Shown piece by piece: positions 38,101-45,800 of a stretch of 64,000 nucleotides of DNA (the first letter of the stretch is position 1; every line of letters starts with the position of its first letter). The notes beneath the pieces are model-generated. The model was not told the DNA's origin and did not search any database. It saw only the letters and a list, made by a program, of their open reading frames with translations. Made by a program: the position numbers and the translations under genes. This stretch comes from Colius striatus (taxonomy: Eukaryota; Chordata; Aves; Coliiformes; Coliidae), in assembly GCF_028858725.1 (NCBI RefSeq), contig NC_084765.1:11735501-11799500 (forward strand), read 5' to 3'.

Positions 38101-39792
38101 CCAAAAAACACTCAGGAAGATGATCATAGAATCATTTTGGTTGGAAAAGACCTTTAAGATCATCAAGTCCAACCACTGTCCTAACATTGCCAAGCCCACT
38201 GCTAAACCACGTCCCTCAGCACCTCATCTATGTGGCTTTTAAATATCTCCAAGGATGGGGACTCTACCACCTCCCTGGGCAGCCTGTGCCAGTGTCTAAC
38301 AACCCTTCCAGTGAAAAAGTTCTTCCTAACCTCCAGTCTAAAGCTCCCTCGACACAACTTGAGTGCTTCATGGGTAAGTGCAGGCACCAAAGGCTAGAGA
38401 TCTCTTTCTTGACTCAAGGAGTTCTCTGCAGCAACTTCTGTGCAAAAGTGGATAGAAGTCACCGGAGAGAAAACGTTTTAATTAAAAGGTTACATAACTT
38501 TGTTTTGTTCTTATTGCAGGCTCGGCATTATTATCAGATCATCAAAAGGCCAATGGATTTGTCAATCATACGAAGCAAGCTACAAAAAAACCACAAGTCC
38601 CACTATTCTGCACCTGAAGAACTGGTTACTGACGTGCGTCTCATGTTTTGGAACTGTGCAAAGTTCAATTACGTAGGTTTCTAATACGCATGGCTGGGGG
38701 TTCCAAACCAGAGGGTTACTCTTTCGAGGTATCACTCTGGTGTAATTGTTGATTTAGTTGACATCAGGTATATGATTAGGATAAACAGAATTATTAATAA
38801 TTTTTGCTCTTTGGAAAGGATATACATTTATTTTTAATGAAAGAAATAGATATAGATCTGAAATTATTAAAGGCACACCTTAGTGGGCAACTTTTTTGAA
38901 TGATATTGAGTTTACCATGAGAAGCCAATCATAGTAGACAAAATAGCTAGGGAAAACTTGGGTGCATAGCAATTCCTAAGCAATGATGACTGCTGTTCTT
39001 TCTAGTTCACTGCACATCTCTTTTTCTTAGAGATGCAGAAACTTGTTCCTTAATAGCAGCATCTGGTTTTTACTGACATTGTAAATGAAGAGGGACTAAG
39101 GGGCTGTAGAAAGTATCCAGGAGACTAACAGAGGTGTAGGAGACTGAATCAAGGCAAGACATTAGGGTAGGGTAGTCATTTGAGTTTGATCCTTGATCAT
39201 CTCTATGTGCTGTAACACTGAACAGTTATTTGTTCTCTTACAGCCAGATTCAGAGGTTGCCGAGGCTGGACGATGCCTAGATATATTCTTTGAGGGCAAA
39301 CTGAAGGAGATTTATCCAGATAGACATTTTCCTTCAACACAACAAGAAGACTCTGATTCTGAAGAAGCAGAGAGTGAGAATAGCAAAATGTCACCCCAAG
39401 ATTTTCAGTGGCCATCATATGGACAGGAGTGCATTCAACCCAAAAGGAAACGGCGTCATGCTGTAAGATTGCAAAAGCAAAAGCATTTGATTGCTAAGTG
39501 GCCACCTTGCTAATTCTGTTTACAGCTGCTGCTGGGAAGTTTTGACAGGGCTGTGTGGGAAAACTGTCAAGCTTCTGTCACAGAGATGTGATCAGTTATA
39601 CAGTTTTATGTCAAGATCCTCTGAGTGGAATAGTGTCTGTTGAATATAAATGTGAGCATGAACAAATGAAATCCCTCAGGCCACACAGTTATCTTCCTAG
39701 CAGAAAACTCTGTCAAGATTTTTAAAAAGACCCTCTAGCTATTCACTGTTTGTTTGCTTTGTACACAGGAAAGTGAAAAATTAAAAGAATGA
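2027..39792 (+). CDS. TRIM66: TRIM66 (TIF1-delta), 5'-partial, 19 exons in window
   Basis: Nuclear TIF1-family co-repressor. The family binds HP1 proteins and reads histone H3 tails through a C-terminal PHD-bromodomain pair. Exons are 2027-2130, 5926-6073, 9203-9335, 9944-10060, 11234-11348, 12364-12510, 12652-12769, 14113-14993, 16003-16164, 28310-28582, 28790-29015, 31560-31620, 32347-32518, 33286-33593, 35101-35224, 36728-36802, 38520-38672, 39244-39462 and 39769-39792. All junctions are GT-AG and all phases agree, giving 1,185 residues plus stop. Counting from the first whole codon: RING end 1-34, B-box 1 about 35-60, B-box 2 about 94-127, coiled coil about 128-250, TIF1 signature about 275-294, Gln/Pro-rich linker 294-640, PxVxL motif near 836-840, PHD about 955-996, bromodomain about 1030-1130. 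TRIM24 and TRIM33 share the layout, but B-box 1, the linker and the PHD text match TRIM66 as I remember it. The start codon is upstream of the window. Confidence 0.94.
2131..5925 (+). other. TRIM66: TRIM66 intron
   Basis: 3.8 kb of AT-rich intron. A T/C tract lies near 3557-3576. I see no exon, RNA gene or recognisable transposon. Confidence 0.7.
5926..6073 (+). CDS. TRIM66: TRIM66 exon: B-box type 1
   Basis: Reads [28 protein letters not shown]. The Cys pairs and the two His give the spacing of a TIF1-type B-box 1, and the core is very close to mammalian TRIM66. Acceptor cttag, donor ATAG|gtactg, outgoing phase 1. Confidence 0.95.
6074..9202 (+). other. TRIM66: TRIM66 intron
   Basis: 3.1 kb intron with T-rich tracts around 7217-7243. 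Nothing coding or repeat-derived was recognised. Short open frames on either strand here have no splice context or family resemblance. Confidence 0.7.
9203..9335 (+). CDS. TRIM66: TRIM66 exon: B-box type 2
   Basis: Contains [24 protein letters not shown] and IEHKEHR. The CxxH, CxxC, CxxC and HxxH ligands of B-box 2 are all present. Acceptor cctcag, donor CACAG|gtactg, phase 1 in and 2 out. Confidence 0.95.
9336..9943 (+). other. TRIM66: TRIM66 intron
   Basis: 608 bp intron. A small imperfect hairpin-forming stretch lies at about 9876-9900 (AACTAAT with its complement ATTAGTT). No other feature seen. Confidence 0.65.
9944..10060 (+). CDS. TRIM66: TRIM66 exon: coiled coil, first part
   Basis: Encodes [19 protein letters not shown] and then a Lys-rich helix ending SAKQIEDR. 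This is the start of the B-box C-terminal coiled coil through which TIF1 proteins oligomerise. Phase 2 in, phase 2 out. Confidence 0.95.
10680..11077 (+). mobile_element. Old CR1 LINE 3' fragment
   Basis: Degenerate copy of the ORF2 C-terminus: FSLEKRSL, then [17 protein letters not shown], then [11 protein letters not shown]. The non-coding tail follows (GGAGTTGGACTAGGCAACC) and an octamer-like end near 11069-11077. It sits in the intron between the first two coiled-coil exons, in the same orientation as TRIM66. It is well diverged, hence old. Confidence 0.85.
11234..11348 (+). CDS. TRIM66: TRIM66 exon: coiled coil, second part
   Basis: Heptad-like text [20 protein letters not shown] followed by [18 protein letters not shown]. 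It matches the TIF1 coiled coil (equivalent of IKMAKMVLMNELN in TRIM66). Phase 2 in, phase 0 out, donor GAA|gtaagt. Confidence 0.93.
11349..12363 (+). other. TRIM66: TRIM66 intron
   Basis: About 1 kb of AT-rich intron. A cag preceded by a pyrimidine tract at about 11478-11493 looks like an unused acceptor. Nothing else recognised. Confidence 0.65.
12364..12510 (+). CDS. TRIM66: TRIM66 exon: coiled coil, end
   Basis: Encodes [20 protein letters not shown], then [18 protein letters not shown] and PFLFSKEL. This is a near-exact TIF1/TRIM66 block at the end of the coiled coil. 49 codons, phase 0 on both sides. Confidence 0.96.
12652..12769 (+). CDS. TRIM66: TRIM66 exon: TIF1 signature sequence
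   Basis: Encodes [16 protein letters not shown] and [17 protein letters not shown]. The Trp-containing FTWDPSYW core corresponds to the TIF1 signature sequence found in TRIM24, TRIM33 and TRIM66. Donor TTTTG|gtaaga, outgoing phase 1. The intron before it is only 141 bp. Confidence 0.94.
12770..14112 (+). other. TRIM66: TRIM66 intron
   Basis: 1.3 kb intron ending in a strong pyrimidine tract (about 14092-14110) before the acceptor. No other feature recognised. Confidence 0.65.
14113..14993 (+). CDS. TRIM66: TRIM66 large exon: Gln/Pro-rich linker
   Basis: 881 bp exon encoding a low-complexity linker rich in Gln, Pro, His and Ser, typical of the TIF1 middle region. Conserved islands identify it: [32 protein letters not shown], and [17 protein letters not shown] near the end. 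The last two are almost identical in mammalian TRIM66. A 15-base tandem repeat (14715-14751) encodes PPASP repeats where mammals carry a long proline run. Incoming phase 1, outgoing phase 0. Confidence 0.93.
14715..14751 (+). repeat. 15-base coding tandem repeat (PPASP)
   Basis: Two units of CCACCAGCATCACC(G/A) at 14715-14729 and 14730-14744 plus a partial third. It lies in frame inside the linker exon, so copy-number change would add or remove five residues without a frameshift. Confidence 0.85.
14994..16002 (+). other. TRIM66: TRIM66 intron
   Basis: 1 kb intron. It contains an exon-like block at 15540-15573 with a fair acceptor and a good gtaagt donor. That block would break the frame, so it is left out of the gene model. 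Confidence 0.65.
16003..16164 (+). CDS. TRIM66: TRIM66 exon: linker
   Basis: 54 codons, Ser-rich, with the landmarks [10 protein letters not shown] and HPVRK. They align with the PLDKN and VVRK landmarks of mammalian TRIM66, which supports joining this exon directly to the large linker exon. Phase 0 on both sides. Confidence 0.85.
16663..19618 (-). pseudogene. CR1 ORF2 (endonuclease + reverse transcriptase), broken
   Basis: The piece at 17624-19618 holds the AP-type endonuclease ([31 protein letters not shown]) and the first reverse transcriptase blocks ([31 protein letters not shown]). A frameshift near 17630 passes to 17193-17633 ([20 protein letters not shown]). A nonsense codon at about 17193, in a position that normally reads MSQQ, and later small indels pass to 16663-17193 (the C-terminal [18 protein letters not shown] block). 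The endonuclease SDH motif reads SDR (18791-18793). The polymerase FADD box reads FPDG (about 17439-17450). The copy cannot be autonomous. Confidence 0.93.
19625..19715 (-). pseudogene. CR1 ORF1, last codons
   Basis: Reads [20 protein letters not shown] and ends RSLN then TAA just before a G-rich spacer. This is the usual C-terminus of CR1 ORF1 (HLS.KG...RLANLI.R.LN). Only about 30 codons remain; the rest of ORF1 is missing. Confidence 0.75.
19917..20357 (-). other. Unassigned 146-codon open frame
   Basis: Starts [15 protein letters not shown] and ends FCLCCFFNS. It is Lys/Ser/Asn-rich. A TGA lies directly before the ATG in frame. It sits just beyond the 5' end of the CR1, in the opposite orientation to TRIM66. 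No family recognised, and no splice or promoter signal seen. It may be a chance open frame or a decayed retrocopy. Confidence 0.15.
28310..28582 (+). CDS. TRIM66: TRIM66 exon: linker with GFSN-EMEL block
   Basis: Opens [20 protein letters not shown] and continues TRLSS, matching the mammalian block SLSIMGFSNTLEMELSSTRL. 91 codons, phase 0 on both sides. The series of degenerate repeats that I recall after this block in human TRIM66 is absent, so the bird linker is shorter here. Confidence 0.92.
28790..29015 (+). CDS. TRIM66: TRIM66 exon: linker with PINLS motif
   Basis: Contains [14 protein letters not shown], equivalent to mammalian [18 protein letters not shown] resembles the CtBP-binding PxDLS pattern; that function is inference. 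Acceptor preceded by a T/C tract, donor GAAG|gtacca, outgoing phase 1. Confidence 0.9.
29016..31559 (+). other. TRIM66: TRIM66 intron
   Basis: 2.5 kb intron. Short open frames around 29900-30480 on both strands show no family resemblance. No repeat recognised. Confidence 0.65.
31560..31620 (+). CDS. TRIM66: TRIM66 short exon: linker
   Basis: 61 bp exon reading [20 protein letters not shown]. It is weakly conserved, but phase (1 in, 2 out), a good acceptor (ttctgttccag) and the donor gtaaca fit. It corresponds to the mammalian ECENFEQ..LELDAKENQSIR segment. Confidence 0.8.
31621..32346 (+). other. TRIM66: TRIM66 intron
   Basis: 726 bp of very AT-rich intron. Nothing recognised. Confidence 0.65.
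32347..32518 (+). CDS. TRIM66: TRIM66 exon: HP1-box region
   Basis: Reads [20 protein letters not shown] and then [22 protein letters not shown] fits the PxVxL motif by which TIF1 proteins bind the HP1 chromoshadow domain. The block is nearly the same as mammalian [13 protein letters not shown]. Phase 2 in, 0 out. Confidence 0.95.
32519..33285 (+). other. TRIM66: TRIM66 intron
   Basis: 767 bp intron. No repeat or RNA gene recognised. Confidence 0.65.
33286..33593 (+). CDS. TRIM66: TRIM66 exon: first part of PHD finger
   Basis: The last third reads [20 protein letters not shown] then [17 protein letters not shown]. This gives the first Cys pairs and the His-Cys of a C4-H-C3 PHD finger. The donor is CCAGT|gtgagt, chosen because phase 2 then joins the next exon as [11 protein letters not shown], the family text. 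Confidence 0.96.
34093..34231 (+). other. Cryptic exon-like block A in PHD intron
   Basis: Acceptor ttgttacag, then an open frame [20 protein letters not shown] followed by [14 protein letters not shown]. Possible donors are CAG|gtggga after 34194 (phase 0) or CCCTT|gtaact after 34231 (phase 1). Only the second joins block B in frame. The amino-acid composition looks like a folded protein, not a chance frame. It cannot join the TRIM66 PHD frame: entered in phase 2 it stops within about 20 codons. No family recognised. Confidence 0.35.
34510..34697 (+). other. Cryptic exon-like block B in PHD intron
   Basis: Strong pyrimidine tract and acceptor (ctttcatctacag), then an open frame beginning [20 protein letters not shown]. 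It later reads [20 protein letters not shown] and [10 protein letters not shown]. The donor GAG|gtcaat is weak; without it the frame ends at a TAG at 34704-34706. The entering phase is 1, which fits block A ended at 34231. Together they give about 109 codons. Either exons of an unrecognised nested or alternative transcript, or decayed remains of one. Confidence 0.35.
35101..35224 (+). CDS. TRIM66: TRIM66 exon: end of PHD finger
   Basis: Reads [20 protein letters not shown] and ends YDQK. It supplies the final Cys pair of the PHD finger and the short linker to the bromodomain. Acceptor ttttgcag, donor AAG|gtggga, phase 2 in and 0 out. Confidence 0.96.
35225..36727 (+). other. TRIM66: TRIM66 intron
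   Basis: 1.5 kb AT-rich intron with no recognised feature. Confidence 0.65.
36728..36802 (+). CDS. TRIM66: TRIM66 exon: bromodomain start
   Basis: 25 codons: [20 protein letters not shown] then PVSPL. This is the first bromodomain helix and the ZA-loop start, close to mammalian TRIM66 [20 protein letters not shown]. Phase 0 on both sides. Confidence 0.95.
37460..37753 (+). mobile_element. CR1 LINE 3' fragment
   Basis: Begins GTTGGGACATCCCC and carries the remains of the ORF2 C-terminus and the tail GGTTGGACTAGATGATCTC. It ends in tandem octamers ATTCTATGATTCTATGA. 5'-truncated, about 290 bp, fairly young by its intact octamers. Confidence 0.9.
38124..38393 (-). mobile_element. CR1 LINE 3' fragment
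   Basis: Minus-strand copy: the 3' end at 38124 starts ATCATAGAATCATTTTGGTT. The ORF2 remnant reads [20 protein letters not shown] then [20 protein letters not shown]. It belongs to a subfamily different from the other tails in the window (tail GGTTGGAAAAGACC). Confidence 0.9.
38520..38672 (+). CDS. TRIM66: TRIM66 exon: bromodomain core
   Basis: Encodes [20 protein letters not shown] and then [13 protein letters not shown]. The Asn of KFNY is at the acetyl-lysine-contacting position of bromodomains. 51 codons, phase 0 on both sides. Confidence 0.97.
38673..39243 (+). other. TRIM66: TRIM66 intron
   Basis: 571 bp intron with no recognised feature. Confidence 0.65.
39244..39462 (+). CDS. TRIM66: TRIM66 exon: bromodomain end and acidic/basic tail
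   Basis: Reads [20 protein letters not shown] then KEIYPDRHF. An acidic stretch [14 protein letters not shown] follows, and then a basic cluster QPKRKRRH that resembles a nuclear localisation signal. Donor CATGCT|gtaaga, phase 0. Without this donor the frame would read on to a stop at 39511-39513. Confidence 0.95.
39463..39768 (+). other. TRIM66: Last TRIM66 intron
   Basis: 306 bp intron ending tttgtacacag. No feature recognised. Confidence 0.65.
39769..39792 (+). CDS. TRIM66: TRIM66 last coding exon, apparently shortened
   Basis: After HA from the previous exon the frame reads ESEKLKE and stops at TGA 39790-39792. The adjacent frame continues past this as [13 protein letters not shown] with its own stop at 39825-39827. 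That frame resembles the mammalian TRIM66 C-terminus (RMSFRLANSISQV, from memory). One base seems to be missing in the A run at 39783-39786, either in the genome or in the assembly. Confidence 0.8.
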   Translation, partial: ESEKLKE

Positions 39793-39827
39793 TGTTTCAT
39801 CCAGCTAACAGCCTTCCTCAGGTATGA

Positions 39828-42800
39828 CCTCCTCAAGATATGAGATTTGCTATGAGGAATCCAGCAACAAAACTGGCAGAGTTAAGGTGTGTGGGAGGAA
39901 AGCAAAGTACTTGGGCTGTTTATTTAAACTCTCCTAATCCACTGACCATATGCCTTATTTCTAAATCTTGTGGATAGATAACAGATCCAGAGTGTTTGAA
40001 TCTGTCAATGTTCAATTTATTAAATCATGTGTATGTTTTGCAGTGTTTACACTGAAGTACTAATGTTTTGGTGATAGGTAATGACGACTAATAGTAAAAG
40101 TAACATGCTAATAATTTTTAATACTGCAGAGCCATTTTATAATGTGTTCAACATGACATTTTATAGAGCACAGGTAACCATGTAATAAACTTGCAGCCTC
40201 AGTGTGAATGTTGGCCATGCTTTGTTATAAATACAATGTGTAGTCATAAAAGCCATAATCCTGTTGTTTTAGTCAATGACTTTTCTGGGAGCTTGACTAC
40301 TCAAGGCCTATGAGACACAGTCTAATGTGGTTATCTGATAAACTGTTTCTTTTGAAGCAGAGCATTTTCATTAAATCACAAAAGAAGGAGTGCTAATACT
40401 AGGGCTTCGTGTGAGCTGTCCCTGAGTGCGTACTTGATGCTCAGTTTGCAAGGAATGATTCTTCCAGTATCTAATCCGTGCTCAGTAAAGCAGTGTGGGA
40501 TTTCTTGAGTCTCAAAGGGGGCATTTTTATACAATCCAAGCCAATTGTTCTTTTTAAAGCAAATATTGGGATTCAGTGAATACGAAGCAAATTACACGGT
40601 TATAGAAGTGCCTATAAAATAACGTCATTTGTTCCTGATTTTCTCTTCACGTATTTCTTGTAGTTGTGATTACCAACAGTACTAGAAGATGAGGATAATG
40701 TTTATATGTAGAGGCTCAAACAGAATGAAAGGATGTCTAAGCTTTTTGTTTGTTTGTGAAATTCCATAATGTATTGGTAGAAGACAACCAAGAGCCTGGA
40801 GAACTGTTTTAGAGTTCATTTGAAGAATAGCATGTAACTTTAAAGTCTGAAAGGTGGGATAGGTAACAAAATATGACGTGTGTGATCAGAAAGTGATGGT
40901 TTGTAAGCTGCTTTTCACCTCTTCCAGAAACTGGTAAGCCAAATCTTTGCATGGCATATACTTTCCTCATGTATGTGAAGAGAGTTGTTCTCCGTAGAGC
41001 TCCGTAGTAGCCCAACAGCCTAAAGCTGGCTTGTGGTCTGGCTCTGAGAGAGCAGTCTCAAACACAGTAAAAAAATCATTTAAATTAGGTTACTGTAAAT
41101 AAAGATGATATTTTCAGCACAGTTTATATGGGCTATTTTGTCTGGTAACCATGTATGTTATTTTAGATAACACTTTAAAGTTTATATATGAAATAATAAG
41201 ACGTGAATGTTATATTCTACTATCTATGTGACTTACTCTTTCCCATTACAATGATAGTGAGCTAGTGCTTTCCTTTCTTTGAAGAAATGAAAATCTGAAT
41301 ATTATAAGCTGACTGGAAATCTGTGAGAGGACAACCTTTGTATTTTCTGTATGTAAATTCCTATGTATTTGCTTTCTGTCAAACTTCTGTTCTCAAAACA
41401 GAAAATGTCTTGGCACAATGAAATGAAAGCAGCTTTGTAACTGAATGAATCACCCTTATTTATACTACTGGTATCAGCTTTTCTCAATTGGTAACTAGTT
41501 CCTCTAGCAAAGATCTAGGTTTTACTATTAAGAGTGCAAAAATGATAGAGTGTATAGCCTTCATCTAGGAGTAAAGGTAGAAATGAGAGAGGCTATTCAC
41601 AATTTCCTCTGTTCTTGGAAGAGCAAAGTCAACAAGAGCCTGCTTCTGTTTCTTAAAGGCTGTAAGTTTATTTGTTTGGCTGTAAGTGCAATTAGTTTTG
41701 GAGAAACCCATTTCAATAAAATTTATCTAGAGTATATTACTCTTTTATTAAAGACAGAAATGTACCAGTTTGTCATCATCATATTTGGATGTGTGATGAC
41801 AGGGCTCTGTGGTATGAGCACTCTTAAAGATAACTTTGGTTTTGATTACTTCTCTGAGACATAGTAACAATTAAAAATACTCTCATAAACTTCATGTCAT
41901 GTTGCTAAGCAGAACAAAATCTGAAATCATTTGTGTGACTTCACATACTTTCAAACACAAATCTGTGGAATTTCATGAAACATTTCATGTTGTAATGACA
42001 ACCTGATCCATCTTGGACATTGCCAGCTTGTGATGTTCCTGCTGCTGGACACAATACCACCAGGGACCATAAATTCTCAAGACATTTACTCTATTGAAGT
42101 CCAACTGCAGACTGATAACAGCACTGATAGGTATGAAAGGAAGGGTCTCTTTCCTAAAATCTAACAGTTCACATAGCTCAAAAGAGAAATGATAGGTGAT
42201 GTAATTACTTTATCCTCTATCACATAGCCTGTTAACATGTTCCAGAATGTGTAGGAAAGGGCATAGGGAAGATGTTCTCCATTGGAAGGTAAGTATAGCA
42301 TAAACATATGCTGGGAACACTGTGGAAACCTCAGCAAATGCACTAGGCTCCTACAAATGCAACCAAGGGCACAATATTCTTTTTGTCTTTAGGAATAGGT
42401 TGCATGTAGATTGGTAAAATTCTCTTTGTGCTTAAGAAGTTGGAAAAGAGATTAATTACAAGTTAGTAACAGGTCTGTTGAAGATGAAGTGACAGTTACA
42501 AATTAGATTTTCATTCCCCTATAGACAATTTCAAATACATACTTCTTCCAGTATCATTACAGCAGAATGGCATTAGAATTAATACAAACAGGTGTTTAAC
42601 AATTCAGATTGTTGAATGACTGCATGTTTATATGTGTAATGTGCTTTGCTGAACAATAAAATATGTGAAAGGTATTTTTGTACATCAATCTGAAATTTTT
42701 GCTCTATCTGCTTTCAAGCAAATTCATGGATTATATAATATCATTTAACACTTATTAGTGAAGTTGTTGCTAACTACTGATGGCAAAGCAGAATAGATAC

Positions 42801-45800
42801 AGAAGCAGCTATGCTAACACAGGAGAGCAGCATTCTATTTGTGCTGGAATTTTCAATACAAAGTAGATGTTTTACCTTTTTGTTTTTCACCTAGTGAAAG
42901 TTAGTGAGAACCAAACACACTATGAACAAGTAACAACTGGTGTTTGTAGTTTAAATATATGTATATGTTGAAGTGCCAAGGAATATACCATTTACTACTG
43001 AGATGAAAAAACTATTGTAGTATTGTATTTTATCAGAAGTAGTATCAGAATGTAGTATTGTAGCATATCAGAAGGAATCAGAAAAGATATTCTAAAATGG
43101 AAAATGCTTGAAATTGAAGAGTTATGGAATAATTTCCAAAAAACGAAACAAATACTCTATTAGCACAAAGTCAAGCAGACACCACAAATGTTCTTCTTTC
43201 TTTATTAATCTCAGTTTGGTTTATAGAATATAAAATTATCAGTAGCAACTTTCTGACCTGGAGGTTTACTGGCTTGAGAGAATCCTGCTTTCAATGTTAC
43301 AGCTGTGCTGTTCTTCAGACTTAAGAGAGAATTTGTAGATTAAGATAACCTTTTTATTATATAAGCAAAAAAATGTAGAAAAATTTCTAGGCATGCAGCT
43401 TTTTCAAGTGTGAAATATGGACAATAGATTTCAAAGCTAAATTCCAGCTAAGTTTCTCTGACTTCAATTAGATATCAACAAGATCATCTGAGGGAAAAGA
43501 TAGGTAGTAGTTGGGAGCTAAGGAGGATACACAACTTCTGAAGCTGTTTTTGTAGATGAGAACCAAGAAGTGAGAGGTGGAGAGATTAGGTTTTTTTTGA
43601 GAAATGCTACCCCCTTGTCTGTTCCTGTCCTTTAGTAAGTTTCTGAAAGTCTGCTTTAGTGTGCAGTTATGTGCATTTTCATGACACCATTTAGTAGATT
43701 GGTAGCATTTAGCCTAAGTAGAATTTGTAGAAGTTTATGTTAGAATACTTAATGGTAGGAACGTGGTATTTGGATGGCTTTGCTAGGAAAAGTGTTTACT
43801 GTGGTGGGAATACTTACTGTGGAGATAAGAAATTGCAGCATTCAAATCCATTGTAAAATACCTAGCTTCACTTGCTCCATTTTCATTGCAGGTGTCTGAA
43901 AGATAGATTTGCGATAACTTCTTCCTGCACAGGATGTAATTTGTATCTGTAAATTTGATCTCACAGTACTCTTCTGCTGTAGAAAAGTCCTTTTTAGGTT
44001 AAGGAGAAAAGACATGCAGGTGTTTTTTTCCAGAGCACATAGGGTAGTGTCTGAGGGTCATAGAGTATTTTACTGCTTTTGGAGAGTGTTTGAGATAGTT
44101 ACCAATTTAATGGAAGCAGCAACATTGATTTATGGTTGTGCTGTGGGTGTTTGTAAGTTAGTGTTCTTGATCTTGATTGTAACACCTAGGATAATTATGT
44201 CAGTACAGAGGTATTCCAGAGGCAGTCTCATCCTGAGGCAACGCTTATTAAATTTGTTAGGAAAGCCGGTGAGGGAATCCAGGTTCCTGGTATAGATTAT
44301 AGAGATGTCAGTTATTTTAGGTATAACATAGATGCTCTGTTCCTAGGTAGTCTGTGCTGAGATATCTGTCCTTTCTGCCAACATTCCTCCCTTACTGATG
44401 CACCTGGTTGTCTGTCACAGGAGAATGACTTTTCCACAGTGTTTCTCATTAAAAGTTGTGAGTTCACTTTAGCTGGAAAGAAATAAGACTATCTTTTTAT
44501 ACACTGATATTTGGGTAGGAAATGAAGCATACTTGAATATTTTTCCTTGTTTGTTTATCAGCCTACTCTTGCTTCTGATGGAGTTAGCAAGAGCAGCAAT
44601 GGTTCTTGCATCTCAGTACTTGCTCATTATTTCACTATATCCTGCTCTAGGAAAATATGTCGGTACCGTTTCATTTTTTACAGAAGTCTTCTGAGAGTTT
44701 CTTGATGTAGTGCAGGTATGGGGCAAACAGGGATGTCATCATTTTCCCTATGGGAAATTTGCAGTGAAGATATTGTAAAATAGTCAAATCAGACTAGTTT
44801 GGATTGTATGTCTGAAATGGTGAGAATTGCTCCTGTGGGTGTTATAAACTTAGCTGGTTGCCAGGTCTTGTGCTGCCACCTGCACTGGGCTGAACTTGTG
44901 TTGAACTTGTGAATGAACAACTGCACTGCTCCAGTAGTCTGACAAATGCTGAATTGCATTCATAGAAACTCATAGAACTTAGTCTGGTTTTATATTTGAC
45001 CCAGCAAATGTCAGTGTAGAGCCACCATGAAAAAGCTGCAGAAGAGTGCTATCTTCAGACACTGAAAGTGAAACAAACGGCCTTGTAATAGGAAAGATGG
45101 GATATTGGAGTGATGTGATATTTTATATGGTCATTTCTGGATTGTATGGTAATTTATGGATCTGTGTGTTCATTCTATAAGTAATTACACTTTTGCTGTT
45201 TCCTACACTTGCAATGTTTCTTGCATCAGAATTAAACCAGACCTGAATTCAAGTCAAGGAAACAGTTTATACACAAGTCTATAGCATACTGCATAGTCTG
45301 TGGTGCATAGTGCAACACTGCTGAATTTACAGGTCACTGGGCAAAGCTAAGTGGTTTTCTCCTGCAGCCAAACAGCAAATGGAAAACACTAATAATGAAA
45401 ACATTAATAGAAGAGGATGATAGCTATATAACCAGCAGACTATGCAAAAGTGTTCTGTAAATCATAGAAATTAAACAAAAACCTTACAGGATATTTTATT
45501 CTACAGCATAAAGAAACAATATCTAGATCTCAGTGATAAAGAGAAAATCAATTAAAAATGCATCCTTACATCCTACCTAAACTCTGTGCTGTCCTACACA
45601 TAATTGTAAATACCTCAAGCCTCTGCAGTGCAGTATATTAACATGTACAGGTGGCCTTCAGTTTATGAGAAATAACATTAAAAAATTCAGTACTTTAAGC
45701 AAACATTGGCCACTAATCTCTTTTTTTTTTTTTTTCCCATAGTCTCTGAGGGCTTTAGAGACATTGGTAAACTGGTTCTCATCCATGTTTGTGATGTACT

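Larger units (their letters stand above)
36803..38519 (+). other. TRIM66: TRIM66 intron with two CR1 tails
   Basis: 1.7 kb intron holding CR1 3' fragments in opposite orientations (37460-37753 plus and 38124-38393 minus), about 370 bp apart. As inverted repeats they share only the CR1 tail, so pairing in the pre-mRNA would be partial. The minus copy ends about 125 bp before the bromodomain exon acceptor. Confidence 0.75.

Noticed and set aside
41550..41864. Plus-strand open frame of 104 codons
   Set aside because: AT-rich, no recognisable domain, no splice or promoter context. Probably chance.
44014..44295. Plus-strand open frame of 93 codons with hydrophobic segments
   Set aside because: The hydrophobic stretches follow from T-rich DNA; no family match or context.
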